Positions 51,962-61,205 of a stretch of 64,000 bases of DNA are shown here, in pieces; the first letter of the stretch is position 1; each line of letters starts with the position of its first letter. Origin of the DNA: Affinundibacterium flavidum (GTDB lineage Bacteria; Pseudomonadota; Gammaproteobacteria; Burkholderiales; Burkholderiaceae_D); assembly GCF_014284175.1 (NCBI RefSeq), contig NZ_JACOGA010000013.1, forward strand, positions 1 through 64,000, given 5' to 3'. The position numbers and the translations under genes were made by a program. The notes below the pieces were generated by a model. That model searched no databases and was not told the DNA's origin. It saw only the letters and a list, made by a program, of their open reading frames with translations.

Positions 51962-53575
51962 ATGACAGTCAAAGTTGCTATCGCTCAAATGAACAGCATC
52001 GTCGGTGATCTCACAGGCAATGCTCAGCAAATTCATGATTACGTGGAACGTGCTGCTGCTCAGGGTGCAGACATCGTAGTGACACCCGAATTGTCGCTGG
52101 TAGGTTATCCGCCAGAAGATTTGCTATTGCGCAGCGCGTTTTATCAGCAGACAGCGCTTGCATTGCGAAAATTGGCGCTCGATTTACAGCCATTTTCTGA
52201 TGTGCACGTGTTGGTTGGTTATCCGCTGGAGCAACATGGACATCACTATAACGCGATTTCAGTTTTGTTGAATGGCAACATCACGCATACCTATTTAAAA
52301 CACGCTTTACCGAATGACGCTGTGTTTGATGAAAAGCGTTACTTCGCTACGGGTGATGATGCGGTTGTGTTCGAAGTAAAGGGCACAAAATTTGGCATTA
52401 ATATTTGTGAAGATGTCTGGAATGGTGACGCGCCACAATTGGCACGCGCTGCGGGTGCGCAAGTTTTGTTGGCACCGAATGCTTCGCCATTTCACATGAA
52501 TAAAAGCGATTTCCGGATTGAGGTGATGCGCCAAAATATCAGCAAACTAGGGATGAGTCTGGTGTATGCGAATTTATTGGGCGGTCAGGATGAATTGATT
52601 TTTGACGGTAATTCATTTGTGCTAGATCACGAAGGACAAGTTTGCGCACAGCTTAAACATTGTGAAGCCGATTTGCAGATTGTGGATTTTATTGATGGCG
52701 TACCGCAATCGAATATTGTTGCAGAGACCTTGTCTGTGGAAGCCCAGATTTATCGCGCTCTGGTCTTAGGTGTGCGTGATTATGTGACGAAGAATGGCTT
52801 CCCCAGTGTCTTGATTGGTTTTTCGGGTGGTGTCGATTCTGCTTTGACTTTGGCGATTGCAGTCGATGCTTTGGGAGCTGACAAGGTGCGTGCAGTGATG
52901 ATGCCTTCACCTTACACTGCCGATATTTCTTGGTTAGATTCGCGTGAGATGGTCAAGCGTATCGGCGTGCGTTACGATGAGATTTCTATCAATGAATGTT
53001 TTAGCGCATTCAAAAATACCTTGAGTCAGGAATTTGCGGGTTTAAAGGAAGATACGACGGAAGAGAATATTCAGGCACGCATACGTGGCACGATCTTGAT
53101 GGCGATGTCGAATAAGTATGGCTCTATCGTACTGACAACTGGCAATAAGAGTGAAATGGCGGTTGGTTATTGCACTTTGTATGGTGATATGGCGGGTGGT
53201 TTTGCGGTGATTAAAGACGTTGCTAAAACGATGGTGTATCGTCTTTGTGAATATAGAAATTCGATAGGGGATGTGATCCCTGAGCGCATTATTACTCGTC
53301 CACCTTCTGCGGAATTGCGCCCAGATCAAAAGGATCAAGACTCCTTGCCGCCATATGATATTCTCGATGGCATTATGCAGCGCTACATGGAAGAAAATCA
53401 GTCACGAGCTGAAATTATTGCGGCGGGTTACAGCGAAGCCGATGTAGAACGTATTACGCGCTTGATCAAAATTAATGAATACAAACGACGTCAGGCGCCG
53501 GTTGGAATCCGCATTACGCACCGCGCTTTCGGGCGCGACTGGCGTTATCCGATTACGTCGAAATTTCGTGACTAA
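51962..53575 (+). CDS. nadE: glutamine-dependent NAD+ synthetase
   Basis: Amidates deamido-NAD to NAD using glutamine. The N-terminal nitrilase-like domain has the triad Glu43 (VTPELSLVGYPPED), Lys113 (YLKHALPNDAVFDE) and Cys149 (GINICEDVWNGD). The C-terminal synthetase domain has the P-loop IGFSGGVDSALTLAIA and the TTGNKSEMAVGYCTLYGDMA loop. The 537 residues are normal for the two-domain form. No clear Shine-Dalgarno is seen. glnB follows after 59 bases. Confidence 0.96.
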   Translation: MTVKVAIAQMNSIVGDLTGNAQQIHDYVERAAAQGADIVVTPELSLVGYPPEDLLLRSAFYQQTALALRKLALDLQPFSDVHVLVGYPLEQHGHHYNAISVLLNGNITHTYLKHALPNDAVFDEKRYFATGDDAVVFEVKGTKFGINICEDVWNGDAPQLARAAGAQVLLAPNASPFHMNKSDFRIEVMRQNISKLGMSLVYANLLGGQDELIFDGNSFVLDHEGQVCAQLKHCEADLQIVDFIDGVPQSNIVAETLSVEAQIYRALVLGVRDYVTKNGFPSVLIGFSGGVDSALTLAIAVDALGADKVRAVMMPSPYTADISWLDSREMVKRIGVRYDEISINECFSAFKNTLSQEFAGLKEDTTEENIQARIRGTILMAMSNKYGSIVLTTGNKSEMAVGYCTLYGDMAGGFAVIKDVAKTMVYRLCEYRNSIGDVIPERIITRPPSAELRPDQKDQDSLPPYDILDGIMQRYMEENQSRAEIIAAGYSEADVERITRLIKINEYKRRQAPVGIRITHRAFGRDWRYPITSKFRD

Positions 53576-53578
53576 AAT

Positions 53579-53622
53579 AGCAGATCAATAGCAGACCGAT
53601 AGCAGACTAATAGCAGATTATC
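53579..53622 (+). repeat. 11-bp tandem repeat, four copies, before glnB
   Basis: AGCAGA-x-x-x-A-T units at 53579, 53590, 53601 and 53612 with small differences. The array fills the nadE-glnB spacer up to the Shine-Dalgarno GAGGA. Confidence 0.85.
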
Positions 53623-53634
53623 AGTGAGGAAAAC

Positions 53635-53973
53635 ATGAAACAAATTACCGCAATCATCAAGCCATTTAAATTGGACGAAGTCCGTGAAGGTTTGGCCGAA
53701 GTTGGTGTTACTGGTTTGACGGTGACTGAAGTTAAAGGCTTTGGTCGTCAAAAAGGACATACAGAGTTGTATCGCGGTGCTGAGTACGTGGTGGATTTTT
53801 TACCGAAGATTAAAGTCGAAGTGGTGGTCGATGATAAGGTGTGTGATCACGTGGTCGATGCCATCATCAAAGCCGCGCATACGGGCAAGATCGGCGATGG
53901 CAAAATCTTTGTACAGAATGTCGAACAGGTGATACGTATTCGCACTGGTGAGACTGGATCAGAAGCCGTCTAA
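53635..53973 (+). CDS. glnB: nitrogen regulatory protein P-II
   Basis: Trimeric signal protein sensing 2-oxoglutarate, ATP/ADP and, by uridylylation, glutamine. Tyr51 in TELYRGAEYVVDFLPK is the modification site. MKQITAIIKPFKLDEVREGL opens the protein and GKIGDGKIFVQNVEQVIRIR is the C-terminal signature. The 112 residues are complete. GlnB and GlnK cannot be told apart safely; the link to nadE and absence of amtB favour GlnB. GTGAGGA precedes the ATG. Confidence 0.95.
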   Translation: MKQITAIIKPFKLDEVREGLAEVGVTGLTVTEVKGFGRQKGHTELYRGAEYVVDFLPKIKVEVVVDDKVCDHVVDAIIKAAHTGKIGDGKIFVQNVEQVIRIRTGETGSEAV

Positions 53974-53996
53974 ATTTCTGGAGACTAATTGAAAAT

Positions 53997-54035
53997 AGGC
54001 GCGAATCACACTGATGATTCGCGCCTGTATTTTTT
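53997..54035 (+). terminator. intrinsic terminator of glnB
   Basis: AGGCGCGAATCA (53997-54008) pairs perfectly with TGATTCGCGCCT (54015-54026), followed by T. It may also end the convergent Smr gene. Confidence 0.9.
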
Positions 54036-54051
54036 GATGCTAGATTTTTAT

Positions 54052-54693
54052 TTAGGAAGCTCGCAGTAAAACGATCAAAGCACCCGAACCGCCATCCGCC
54101 GCAGTCGCCTGACTAAAAGCAATTACTTCATCCTTTTGTATCAACCAATTACGCACCTTGTTTTTCAACACGGGTTCTTTGTTGATCGAGCCTAAACCTT
54201 TACCGTGAATAATCCGTACACAGCGATATCCACTGCGTATACATTTGCGTAAAAATTCGCCGAGATTGTCACGAGCCTGATCGCGGCGCATGCCGTGTAA
54301 ATCTAGTTGGGCTTGTATGACCCATGCACCTTGACGCAATTTTTTTGCGACATCGATGCCCACTCCCACGCGCGTATAGCTCAGATTTTCATCTGACTCT
54401 AATAAAGTTCCTGCATCGAATTCATCCGATAGCGATTCTTGTAAAGCCTTTTGTTCATCTTCAATATGCTTGTAGGCGATTGGCTTTGGTTTTTTGGGGA
54501 TAGCTTGGAATTTTTCTGGTTGCTTCATGACCTGAACGTCACCGACACTGCTGCGAAAAATATTTGCTTCAATCGCCGCTTGCTTTTCGCGCGCAATGCG
54601 TTCGGCCTCAGCTTTCTCACGTTGTGCTTGTTGTTCTTTGAGTTGCTTGCCAACTTGTTGAAGGTCAGCAAAAGATTTCATTGATGAGGCCAT
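54052..54693 (-). CDS. Smr/MutS2-domain endonuclease family protein
   Basis: Small MutS-related domain protein. The N-terminal half is Gln/Lys/Glu/Ala-rich coiled coil (about 10-60). The C-terminal Smr domain has LDLHGMRRDQARDNLGEFL, the VRIIHGKGLGS motif and a Lys/Arg-rich end. Related stand-alone Smr proteins can nick DNA or RNA; the E. coli homologue SmrB cuts mRNA at collided ribosomes. Function here is inferred only from the domain. 213 residues, complete. It is in the same direction as trxB. Confidence 0.9.
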   Translation of the reverse strand: MASSMKSFADLQQVGKQLKEQQAQREKAEAERIAREKQAAIEANIFRSSVGDVQVMKQPEKFQAIPKKPKPIAYKHIEDEQKALQESLSDEFDAGTLLESDENLSYTRVGVGIDVAKKLRQGAWVIQAQLDLHGMRRDQARDNLGEFLRKCIRSGYRCVRIIHGKGLGSINKEPVLKNKVRNWLIQKDEVIAFSQATAADGGSGALIVLLRAS

Positions 54694-54730
54694 GATGATG
54701 TTTGCTGATGAAATAGGAATTTAAAAACTT

Positions 54731-54803
54731 TTGCCGCAGAGTCGCAGAGGGCGCAGATGGTTTTGGAAAAAAACTCTGCGATCTCTGCGCCTCTGCGGTT
54801 CAA
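54731..54803. repeat. GCAGAG-type hairpin repeat
   Basis: GCCGCAGAGTCGCAGAGGGC at 54732 onward pairs imperfectly with CTCTGCGATCTCTGCGCCTC ending near 54799. A related word built on CGCAGAG is widely dispersed between genes of many bacteria (from memory). It may also serve as transcription stop after trxB. Confidence 0.75.
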
Positions 54804-54805
54804 AA

Positions 54806-55759
54806 TTATTCTTCTAGGAAGCGCTGCGCATCGAGTGCCGCCATACAGCCCGTACCTGCGCTCGTGATCGCTTGACGGTAGATATGATCTTGCACATCAC
54901 CTGCAGCAAATACGCCAGGAATATTGGTGGACGTTGCCATGCCTTCGTTACCCATTTTGGTAATGATGTAACCGTTTTTCATCTCCAATTGGCCTTCAAA
55001 AATGCTGGTATTTGGCTTGTGGCCAATCGCGATAAACACACCGTGCAATGGCACGGCTGTTACTACGCCGTCGGCGGATTTAATATTGATACCAGTCACG
55101 CCCGATGCATCGCCTGTGACTTCATCTAAGGTGTGATTCCATTTCACTTCGATTTTGCCTTCTGCGACTTTTGCCATTAAACGGTCGATCAAGATCGCTT
55201 CTGCACGGAATTTGTCGCGACGATGGATGACGGTCACTTTGCTGGCGATATTTGACAAATACAAGGCCTCTTCGACTGCAGTATTGCCACCGCCGACAAC
55301 CGCTACCTCTTTGCCGCGATAGAAAAAGCCATCGCAAGTGGCGCAAGCGGAGACGCCTTTGCCCATAAATTCTTCTTCAGATGGCAAGCCCAAATATTGT
55401 GCTGAAGCGCCAGTGGAAATGATTAAGGAGTCGCAAGTGTATTCAGCTTGATCGCCGATTAAGCGGATAGGTTTTTCTGTCAGTTTGGCTGTATGAATAT
55501 AGTCAAAAATAATTTCTGTATTGAAGCGTTCTGCGTGTTCCAAGAAACGCTGCATTAATTCTGGACCTTGTACGCCATTCGGATCGGCAGGCCAGTTTTC
55601 GACATCGGTTGTCGTCATTAACTGACCGCCTTGTTCTACACCTGTGATCAAAACTGGGTTCAGATTAGCACGTGCCGCGTACACGGCAGCGGAATAACCA
55701 GCTGGGCCAGAGCCGAGAATCAAAACATGTGCGTGTTTGGTTGATTTAGGTGTAGACAT
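54806..55759 (-). CDS. trxB: thioredoxin-disulfide reductase
   Basis: FAD enzyme that reduces thioredoxin with NADPH. The FAD motif ILGSGPAGYSAAVYAARA is at residues 14-31. The redox pair Cys139/Cys142 is in ACATCDGFFYRG, the NADPH motif VVGGGNTAVEEALYLS, and the C-terminal GVFAAGDVQDHIYRQAITSA. The 317 residues are complete. It is followed by the CGCAGAG repeat and then the Smr gene. Confidence 0.97.
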   Translation of the reverse strand: MSTPKSTKHAHVLILGSGPAGYSAAVYAARANLNPVLITGVEQGGQLMTTTDVENWPADPNGVQGPELMQRFLEHAERFNTEIIFDYIHTAKLTEKPIRLIGDQAEYTCDSLIISTGASAQYLGLPSEEEFMGKGVSACATCDGFFYRGKEVAVVGGGNTAVEEALYLSNIASKVTVIHRRDKFRAEAILIDRLMAKVAEGKIEVKWNHTLDEVTGDASGVTGINIKSADGVVTAVPLHGVFIAIGHKPNTSIFEGQLEMKNGYIITKMGNEGMATSTNIPGVFAAGDVQDHIYRQAITSAGTGCMAALDAQRFLEE

Positions 55760-56041
55760 AGTGGTTCCGATGAAAAAGGTCGTGAAAAAATGTTATCGAA
55801 TGGCGAAAATCGCTGCTTTGATTTGCGAAATGTTGGATTATCCCAGATTTGGGGCAACTTGACTTTATTCAAGTCAAGGATTGGTGGATTAGCTAAAGTG
55901 CTATGGCGAAGCAGGGGATGGCGTTGTAGTCTTAATTTTGCAGTCTTACCTCGTTTATTACTTGATAAGACTGCTGGATGATTATTGATTCAATTAGTTT
56001 GACATCTGTTTGCGAACTTATTTGTAAGCTTATTTGTAACC

Positions 56042-57721
56042 TCAATTATTCGTCAAAACCCAAATAGAAAAAGCTGGAACATTCAATGCCGCAATTCCGC
56101 CACTATCTGCCGTGAGCTGTAATTGATTACTTGGATAGATGCTAGCGAGCTTCGTATTTGCTACTAAGTTTTTGATACTGAGAGTCGTATTCTCGCTGCC
56201 ATAATTGATGATAACCCATGAAATTTCATTGCCTGACTGCCGTTGATAACTGAGTACCTTGCCAGTCACGGTGGCGTTACTGTAATTGCCTTGACTGAGC
56301 GATGGGCGGTGTTTGCGCAATTGAATCAAACTCTTGTAAAACTGTAAGAGAGAATGCGGGTCTTGGCCTTGTGATGTGACATTTTGGGTGCTGACATTCG
56401 CAGACAAAGCACGGAATGGCGTGGCGTTAGTAAATCCTGCATTGACAGTATTGCTGCTCCAGCTCATTGGCGTGCGTAATTTTGCGTCGCCACTTAAACT
56501 ACCTGCACTTGCCATGCCGATTTCTTCGCCATAGTAGATAAAAGGCGTACCGGGTTGTAGCAGATAGCTTGCGGCGGCGAGTTGATATTGCGTGAGATTG
56601 CCGCCAACCTGATCCCAGAGGCGCGCGCCGGCAAATTCATCGTGGTTGGAAATCATGGTGGCGATGGTGAGTGGTGCGGTATTGAAATAATCTGCCACTG
56701 CTTGAATCGCACTAGTCTGTCCTTTGGCGGCATTCACAATGTCGTAGTTGTGTTTAAACGCAAAGGCATTGCCGCAAGAATTACTAGCTGCAAATGCAAG
56801 CGGATTGCCAGGCGCTTCGCACACCATAAAGCGCTTACTGTATTGCGCAATATTTTCTTGCACCTTGCCCATTAAGGCGATGCTTTCAGGTTGACTTTCC
56901 CAATTACCTGCGTCATTTTCGATCAGATTGCCGACAGCATCAAAACGGAAGCCATCAACCCCGCGATTGAGCCAAAAGCGCAAATTATTTTGATGAAACT
57001 CGACTGCAGCGGGATTGCGTAAATTGAAGTCCGGCATGCCTGAGTAAAAGGCGGCGAAATAAGCACCGTTTTTGGTGTTGTACCACGGGTTATTCCCAAA
57101 AATATTCCAGCCTGCGGGCGCGCTGTCTTTCCACACATACCAATTGCGATACGCATTTGTACTAGTGTCACTAGCATTGATAAAGGCAGGGTGTGTATTC
57201 GCGCTGTGGTTCATGACATAGTCGAGTATGACGCCGATACCACGAGCATGTGCTTGCTTCAGCAGTTCATCAAAATCGGTGAGATTGCCATATTGTGTTT
57301 CTATGTCGCGATAATCTTTGACTGCGTAGCCGTGGTCTTTGTCTTCACTTTTGCTGATCGGCATCAGCCAAATTCCTTGCACACCTAGTTCTTGCAAATA
57401 ATCGAGACGTTGGATGACGCCACGTAGATCACCGACTCCATCGCCGTTGCTGTCTTGATAGCCGCGCACATAGATTTCCATAAACGGTCCTTGACGCCAC
57501 TGGTCGCCCAGATTGCTGCCAGGATCGTTTTTGCTGATGACGCTGGCATCAAAAGTGGGCAGGTTGGCGCTGGGCGTTTCGGTAGTGGGTGTGTTGGTAT
57601 TGCTAAAGTTAACAGGAGTAGAGCTACCTCCGCCGCCACAGCCACTCAGTGCTGCCATTAATGTAGTGATGCAAAATGCGTAGGGGGCAATGGAGCTCAA
57701 TTTGGCGGAAAAATTTGTCAT
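56042..57721 (-). CDS. lipoprotein alpha-amylase, GH13 family
   Basis: Starch or malto-oligosaccharide hydrolase anchored in the cell envelope. Lipobox ALSGC with Cys28, followed by a Gly/Ser/Thr-rich linker to about residue 60. The barrel has GIWLMPISKSEDKDHGYAVK, ILDYVMNHS, GVDGFRFDAVG with nucleophile Asp261, VCEAPGNP with Glu302 and ISNHDEFAG with Asp361. The C-terminal beta domain ends near 559. Its nearest class is oligo-1,6/alpha-amylase of exported type. It lies between trxB and ftsK with no other carbohydrate genes and has a candidate operator about 92-106 bases upstream. Confidence 0.93.
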   Translation of the reverse strand: MTNFSAKLSSIAPYAFCITTLMAALSGCGGGGSSTPVNFSNTNTPTTETPSANLPTFDASVISKNDPGSNLGDQWRQGPFMEIYVRGYQDSNGDGVGDLRGVIQRLDYLQELGVQGIWLMPISKSEDKDHGYAVKDYRDIETQYGNLTDFDELLKQAHARGIGVILDYVMNHSANTHPAFINASDTSTNAYRNWYVWKDSAPAGWNIFGNNPWYNTKNGAYFAAFYSGMPDFNLRNPAAVEFHQNNLRFWLNRGVDGFRFDAVGNLIENDAGNWESQPESIALMGKVQENIAQYSKRFMVCEAPGNPLAFAASNSCGNAFAFKHNYDIVNAAKGQTSAIQAVADYFNTAPLTIATMISNHDEFAGARLWDQVGGNLTQYQLAAASYLLQPGTPFIYYGEEIGMASAGSLSGDAKLRTPMSWSSNTVNAGFTNATPFRALSANVSTQNVTSQGQDPHSLLQFYKSLIQLRKHRPSLSQGNYSNATVTGKVLSYQRQSGNEISWVIINYGSENTTLSIKNLVANTKLASIYPSNQLQLTADSGGIAALNVPAFSIWVLTNN

Positions 57722-58093
57722 GGAATGTATTAATACTAGTTATCTATAGTTGATCAATGAATTACAAATCTATTCTAATTTTAAGTGTATTTTCTAAATA
57801 TTGTTCACCATTTGTAGTAAAACTACATATTTTGTTCAATTTGAATTGAAGTGGCATCATGGGGGGAATGTGCTCGCTTTAATCGGATCGCGTGATTGTC
57901 ATGTTGGGTGAGGTGGATGTGCTTTGTAGATTCATGCTGAGCCTGTCGATGATGCACGCATGCAAGCTGGCATTACGACGGATGATGTGAAGATGTCTCT
58001 GTCTGGATGGATAAGTGTTGAATAAACTGTGCGAAGTAGCTATATCGAAAGCTTTTGCCCTACAATCATGTTTGCTTGTTTTCCTTGATATCT
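57722..58093. other. divergent spacer alpha-amylase / ftsK
   Basis: 372 bases, AT-rich next to the amylase. It holds the TGTAGT palindrome at 57813-57827. No gene is supported. Confidence 0.5.
57813..57827. promoter_or_regulatory. candidate operator TGTAGT-AAA-ACTACA
   Basis: Perfect 6-base arms around AAA, within TTTGTAGTAAAACTACATA. The size and placement fit a LacI-type or other dimeric repressor site in front of the amylase gene; the regulator is not in this window. Confidence 0.5.
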
Positions 58094-60415
58094 ATGCCTA
58101 ATACCAACGAAGTTTATCAACGTAGCCGCAATGTTGCGCCACCACCTCCTTTGCCAAATCGCCTAGTGATCCTATTAGGCGAAGTGCGCTGGATGGTATT
58201 TGCCGCATTAAGTATTTGTTTTGTGCTTGCTCTTGCGACTTATTCCCCTTTAGATCCAGGCTGGTCGCGCTCTGTGGGGGTGGATCGTTTTCATAATATC
58301 GGTGGATATGTTGGTGCGCGCGTTGCCGATCTGGTCTTATTTATTTTTGGTTTTTCGGCATGGTGGTTTTGCTTTGCTTTGTTCAGATTGGTTTGGCGTA
58401 GTTATCGCCAATTAAATGATTCTGCAAAAAGCACGGATGAAGAACCGCATTTTTTCGACAAAATCATTCAGATATCTGGCTTTGTATTTATCTTGATCGG
58501 TAGTATGGGAATTGAATCCCTGCGTTTGTACTCACTCAAAGTTGCTTTACCAAGTGTGCATGGTGGGGTGCTGGGTGAATTGATTGGCAATTTGAGCGCA
58601 GCGGCATTTGGATTTACTGGCGCAACCTTATTATTGTTATTGGTGATCGCGATTGGTTTGAGTTTGTATTTTCATTTGTCATGGTGGCAGATCGCTGAAA
58701 ACACGGGTGCTGTCATAGAAACGAGTTTTGAATTTATTCGTAAAAAATACACGGATCATGAAGACCGTAAACTTGGCGAAACGGCGGCTGTCAAACGTGA
58801 AACCACGGTAGTACAAGAGCGTGCCAAAATCGTTGAAGCACCGCCTATACGAATTGAACCGCAAGTCGTCGCAGTGCAAAAATCTGAGCGCATCGAAAAA
58901 GAACGCCAAGTTTCTTTGTTTAACGATATGCCGGACACCAATTTGCCGCCGTTATCATTGCTCGATGAAGCACCACTCACGCAAGAAACCGTCAGCATAG
59001 AAACCTTGGAATTCACCAGTCGTCTGATTGAGAAAAAACTCTCAGATTTTGGTGTCGATGCTAAGGTGATCGCTGCTTATCCCGGTCCGGTAATTACCCG
59101 TTATGAAATCGAACCAGCCACCGGCGTTAAGGGTAGCCAAATCGTTGGTCTGGCGCGTGATTTGGCACGTTCATTTGCTTTGACTTCGATCCGCGTGGTG
59201 GAAACTATCCCCGGTAAGAATTACATGGGTTTAGAGTTGCCTAATCCTAAGCGTCAGATTGTGCGTTTGACTGAAATCTTAAGCTCCAAAGTGTACAACG
59301 ATAGCTCGTCCAATCTGACGGTCGCATTGGGTAAAGATATTGCGGGTCATCCAGTGGTCGCCGATTTGGCAAAGATGCCGCATTTACTCGTTGCCGGTAC
59401 GACTGGTTCGGGTAAATCCGTCGGCATTAATGCGACCATCTTGTCTTTGTTGTACAAGTCTGACCCTAACGACGTGAGGATGATTTTGATTGATCCTAAG
59501 ATGTTGGAGATGTCGGTGTATGAGGGCATTCCGCATTTGTTAGCGCCGGTAGTCACTGACATGCGACAAGCAGGACATGCGCTCAATTGGGCGGTGAATG
59601 AGATGGAACGTCGCTATAAATTGATGTCGAAATTAGGCGTACGTAATCTGGCTGGCTACAACGCCAAAATCGCCGAAGCAGCGAAGCGCGAAGAACATAT
59701 TCCGAATCCATTTAGTTTGACTCCCGATGCACCAGAGCCTTTAGAAAAACTCCCTACTATCGTCATTATCATTGATGAATTGGCAGATTTGATGATGGTA
59801 GTTGGTAAGAAGGTCGAAGAATTGATCGCCCGTATTGCACAGAAAGCGCGGGCAGCGGGTTTGCACTTAATTCTGGCGACGCAACGCCCGTCAGTCGACG
59901 TGATTACTGGTTTGATCAAAGCGAATATTCCTACACGAATTGCGTTTCAAGTCAGTAGCAAAATTGACTCGCGCACGATTTTAGACCAGATGGGTGCCGA
60001 ATCTTTGCTAGGTATGGGTGACATGCTGTATATGCCGCCGGGCACGGGTTTGCCAGTGCGTGTGCATGGCGCTTTTGTTTCAGATGAAGAAGTCCATCGC
60101 GTTGTTAAACATCTGAAAGAGCAGGGCGAGCCTAATTACATCGAAGGTATTTTAGAAGGCGGCGTGTTAGAAGAGGGTGGCGATGCCCTAGCTCCAGGTG
60201 AAGGTGGTGGTGAAGCTGATGCCTTGTACGACCAGGCCGTTGCGATCGTCTTGAAAAACCGTCGCGCTTCGATTTCACTGGTGCAGCGTCATTTGCGAAT
60301 CGGCTATAACCGCGCAGCGCGTTTGTTAGAGCAAATGGAAGCCAGCGGTGTGGTCTCGACTATGCAATCGAACGGTAATCGCGAGATTTTGGTTCCTGCC
60401 GGGAATGCAGAGTAG
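58094..60415 (+). CDS. ftsK: DNA translocase FtsK
   Basis: Septal DNA pump that clears and resolves chromosomes at division. Four N-terminal helices lie between about residues 30 and 195. A Glu/Lys/Val-rich linker of about 90 residues follows, shorter than the E. coli linker. The motor has Walker A VAGTTGSGKSVGINATIL, Walker B IVIIIDELADLMMV and QRPSVDVITGLIKANIP. The C-terminal gamma domain VLKNRRASISLVQRHLRIGY binds KOPS. The frame opens at a TTG (58055), but the ATG at 58094 (773 residues) fits better. lolA and rarA follow. Confidence 0.96.
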   Translation: MPNTNEVYQRSRNVAPPPPLPNRLVILLGEVRWMVFAALSICFVLALATYSPLDPGWSRSVGVDRFHNIGGYVGARVADLVLFIFGFSAWWFCFALFRLVWRSYRQLNDSAKSTDEEPHFFDKIIQISGFVFILIGSMGIESLRLYSLKVALPSVHGGVLGELIGNLSAAAFGFTGATLLLLLVIAIGLSLYFHLSWWQIAENTGAVIETSFEFIRKKYTDHEDRKLGETAAVKRETTVVQERAKIVEAPPIRIEPQVVAVQKSERIEKERQVSLFNDMPDTNLPPLSLLDEAPLTQETVSIETLEFTSRLIEKKLSDFGVDAKVIAAYPGPVITRYEIEPATGVKGSQIVGLARDLARSFALTSIRVVETIPGKNYMGLELPNPKRQIVRLTEILSSKVYNDSSSNLTVALGKDIAGHPVVADLAKMPHLLVAGTTGSGKSVGINATILSLLYKSDPNDVRMILIDPKMLEMSVYEGIPHLLAPVVTDMRQAGHALNWAVNEMERRYKLMSKLGVRNLAGYNAKIAEAAKREEHIPNPFSLTPDAPEPLEKLPTIVIIIDELADLMMVVGKKVEELIARIAQKARAAGLHLILATQRPSVDVITGLIKANIPTRIAFQVSSKIDSRTILDQMGAESLLGMGDMLYMPPGTGLPVRVHGAFVSDEEVHRVVKHLKEQGEPNYIEGILEGGVLEEGGDALAPGEGGGEADALYDQAVAIVLKNRRASISLVQRHLRIGYNRAARLLEQMEASGVVSTMQSNGNREILVPAGNAE

Positions 60416-60560
60416 ATGCGCCGAGCAGATGCGTAGACGTTTTTTCTGCTGCCGCGTTATAGCTTAAGTCATGCATGTCAGCTTATGAAATTTACTGCGA
60501 ATTGAGTCAAGGGCGTACAAGTCGCCGAACTTCATTTTGCATCATTGAATTGGAATTATT

Positions 60561-61205
60561 TTGAAAACTTTACAAAAACAAGCTAGCTTTAGTGCTTTAG
60601 TTCTTAGTGCAATGCTGGCATTTTCCAGTGCAGCACAGGCTTCTGCCATCGAACAATTTAAGAGCTTTGTGGTGAATACCAAAACCGCCAAAGGCGAGTT
60701 CTTACAAGTGCAAATGAAGATGGTCAATGGCGCTGCGAAAACTGGCAAGACGTCCTCAGGCACATTCAAGTTTGCGCGCCCGGGAAAATTCATCTGGACT
60801 TATATCAAACCTTATGACCAAGTCTTGCAAGCTGATGGCGATAAGCTGTACTTGTATGATAAAGACTTGAATCAAGTTACGATCAAAACTTTAGGCAATG
60901 CGATTGCTTCTAGTCCCGCGGCGATTTTATTTGGTAGCGTTGATCTGGATAAAAATTTCATCATGAAGGATGTCGGTATCAAGCAGGGTGTTGAGTGGTT
61001 GGAAGCGATTCCGAAAACTAAGGACAGTCAGTTTGACACGATAGGCATAGGCATGAAAGATGGTGTGCCAGTCGGGATGGAATTACGCGATAGCTTCGGA
61101 CAATTGTCCTTAGTCACACTGAAAAATTTCGAAAAAAATCCCACATTCGCTGCAGACCAATTTAAGTTTGTAGTTCCTCAAGGTGCGGATGTGTTGCGCC
61201 CATGA
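60561..61205 (+). CDS. lolA: outer-membrane lipoprotein carrier protein LolA
   Basis: Periplasmic chaperone carrying lipoproteins from LolCDE to LolB. Signal peptide MKTLQKQASFSALVLSAMLA ends near AQASA. SSGTFKFARPGKFIWTYIKP and DLNQVTIKTLGNAIASSPAA are typical LolA strands. The start is TTG at 60561; the next ATG would delete most of the signal peptide. The last four bases overlap rarA (ATGA at 61202). It follows ftsK after 145 bases. Confidence 0.95.
   Translation: MKTLQKQASFSALVLSAMLAFSSAAQASAIEQFKSFVVNTKTAKGEFLQVQMKMVNGAAKTGKTSSGTFKFARPGKFIWTYIKPYDQVLQADGDKLYLYDKDLNQVTIKTLGNAIASSPAAILFGSVDLDKNFIMKDVGIKQGVEWLEAIPKTKDSQFDTIGIGMKDGVPVGMELRDSFGQLSLVTLKNFEKNPTFAADQFKFVVPQGADVLRP

Noticed and set aside
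53579..53622. CRISPR-like array before glnB
   Set aside because: Units are 11 bases and contiguous without spacers, so it is a simple tandem repeat.
55790..55981. 63-codon frame between trxB and the amylase
   Set aside because: No coding signal or family match; the 282-base spacer looks non-coding.
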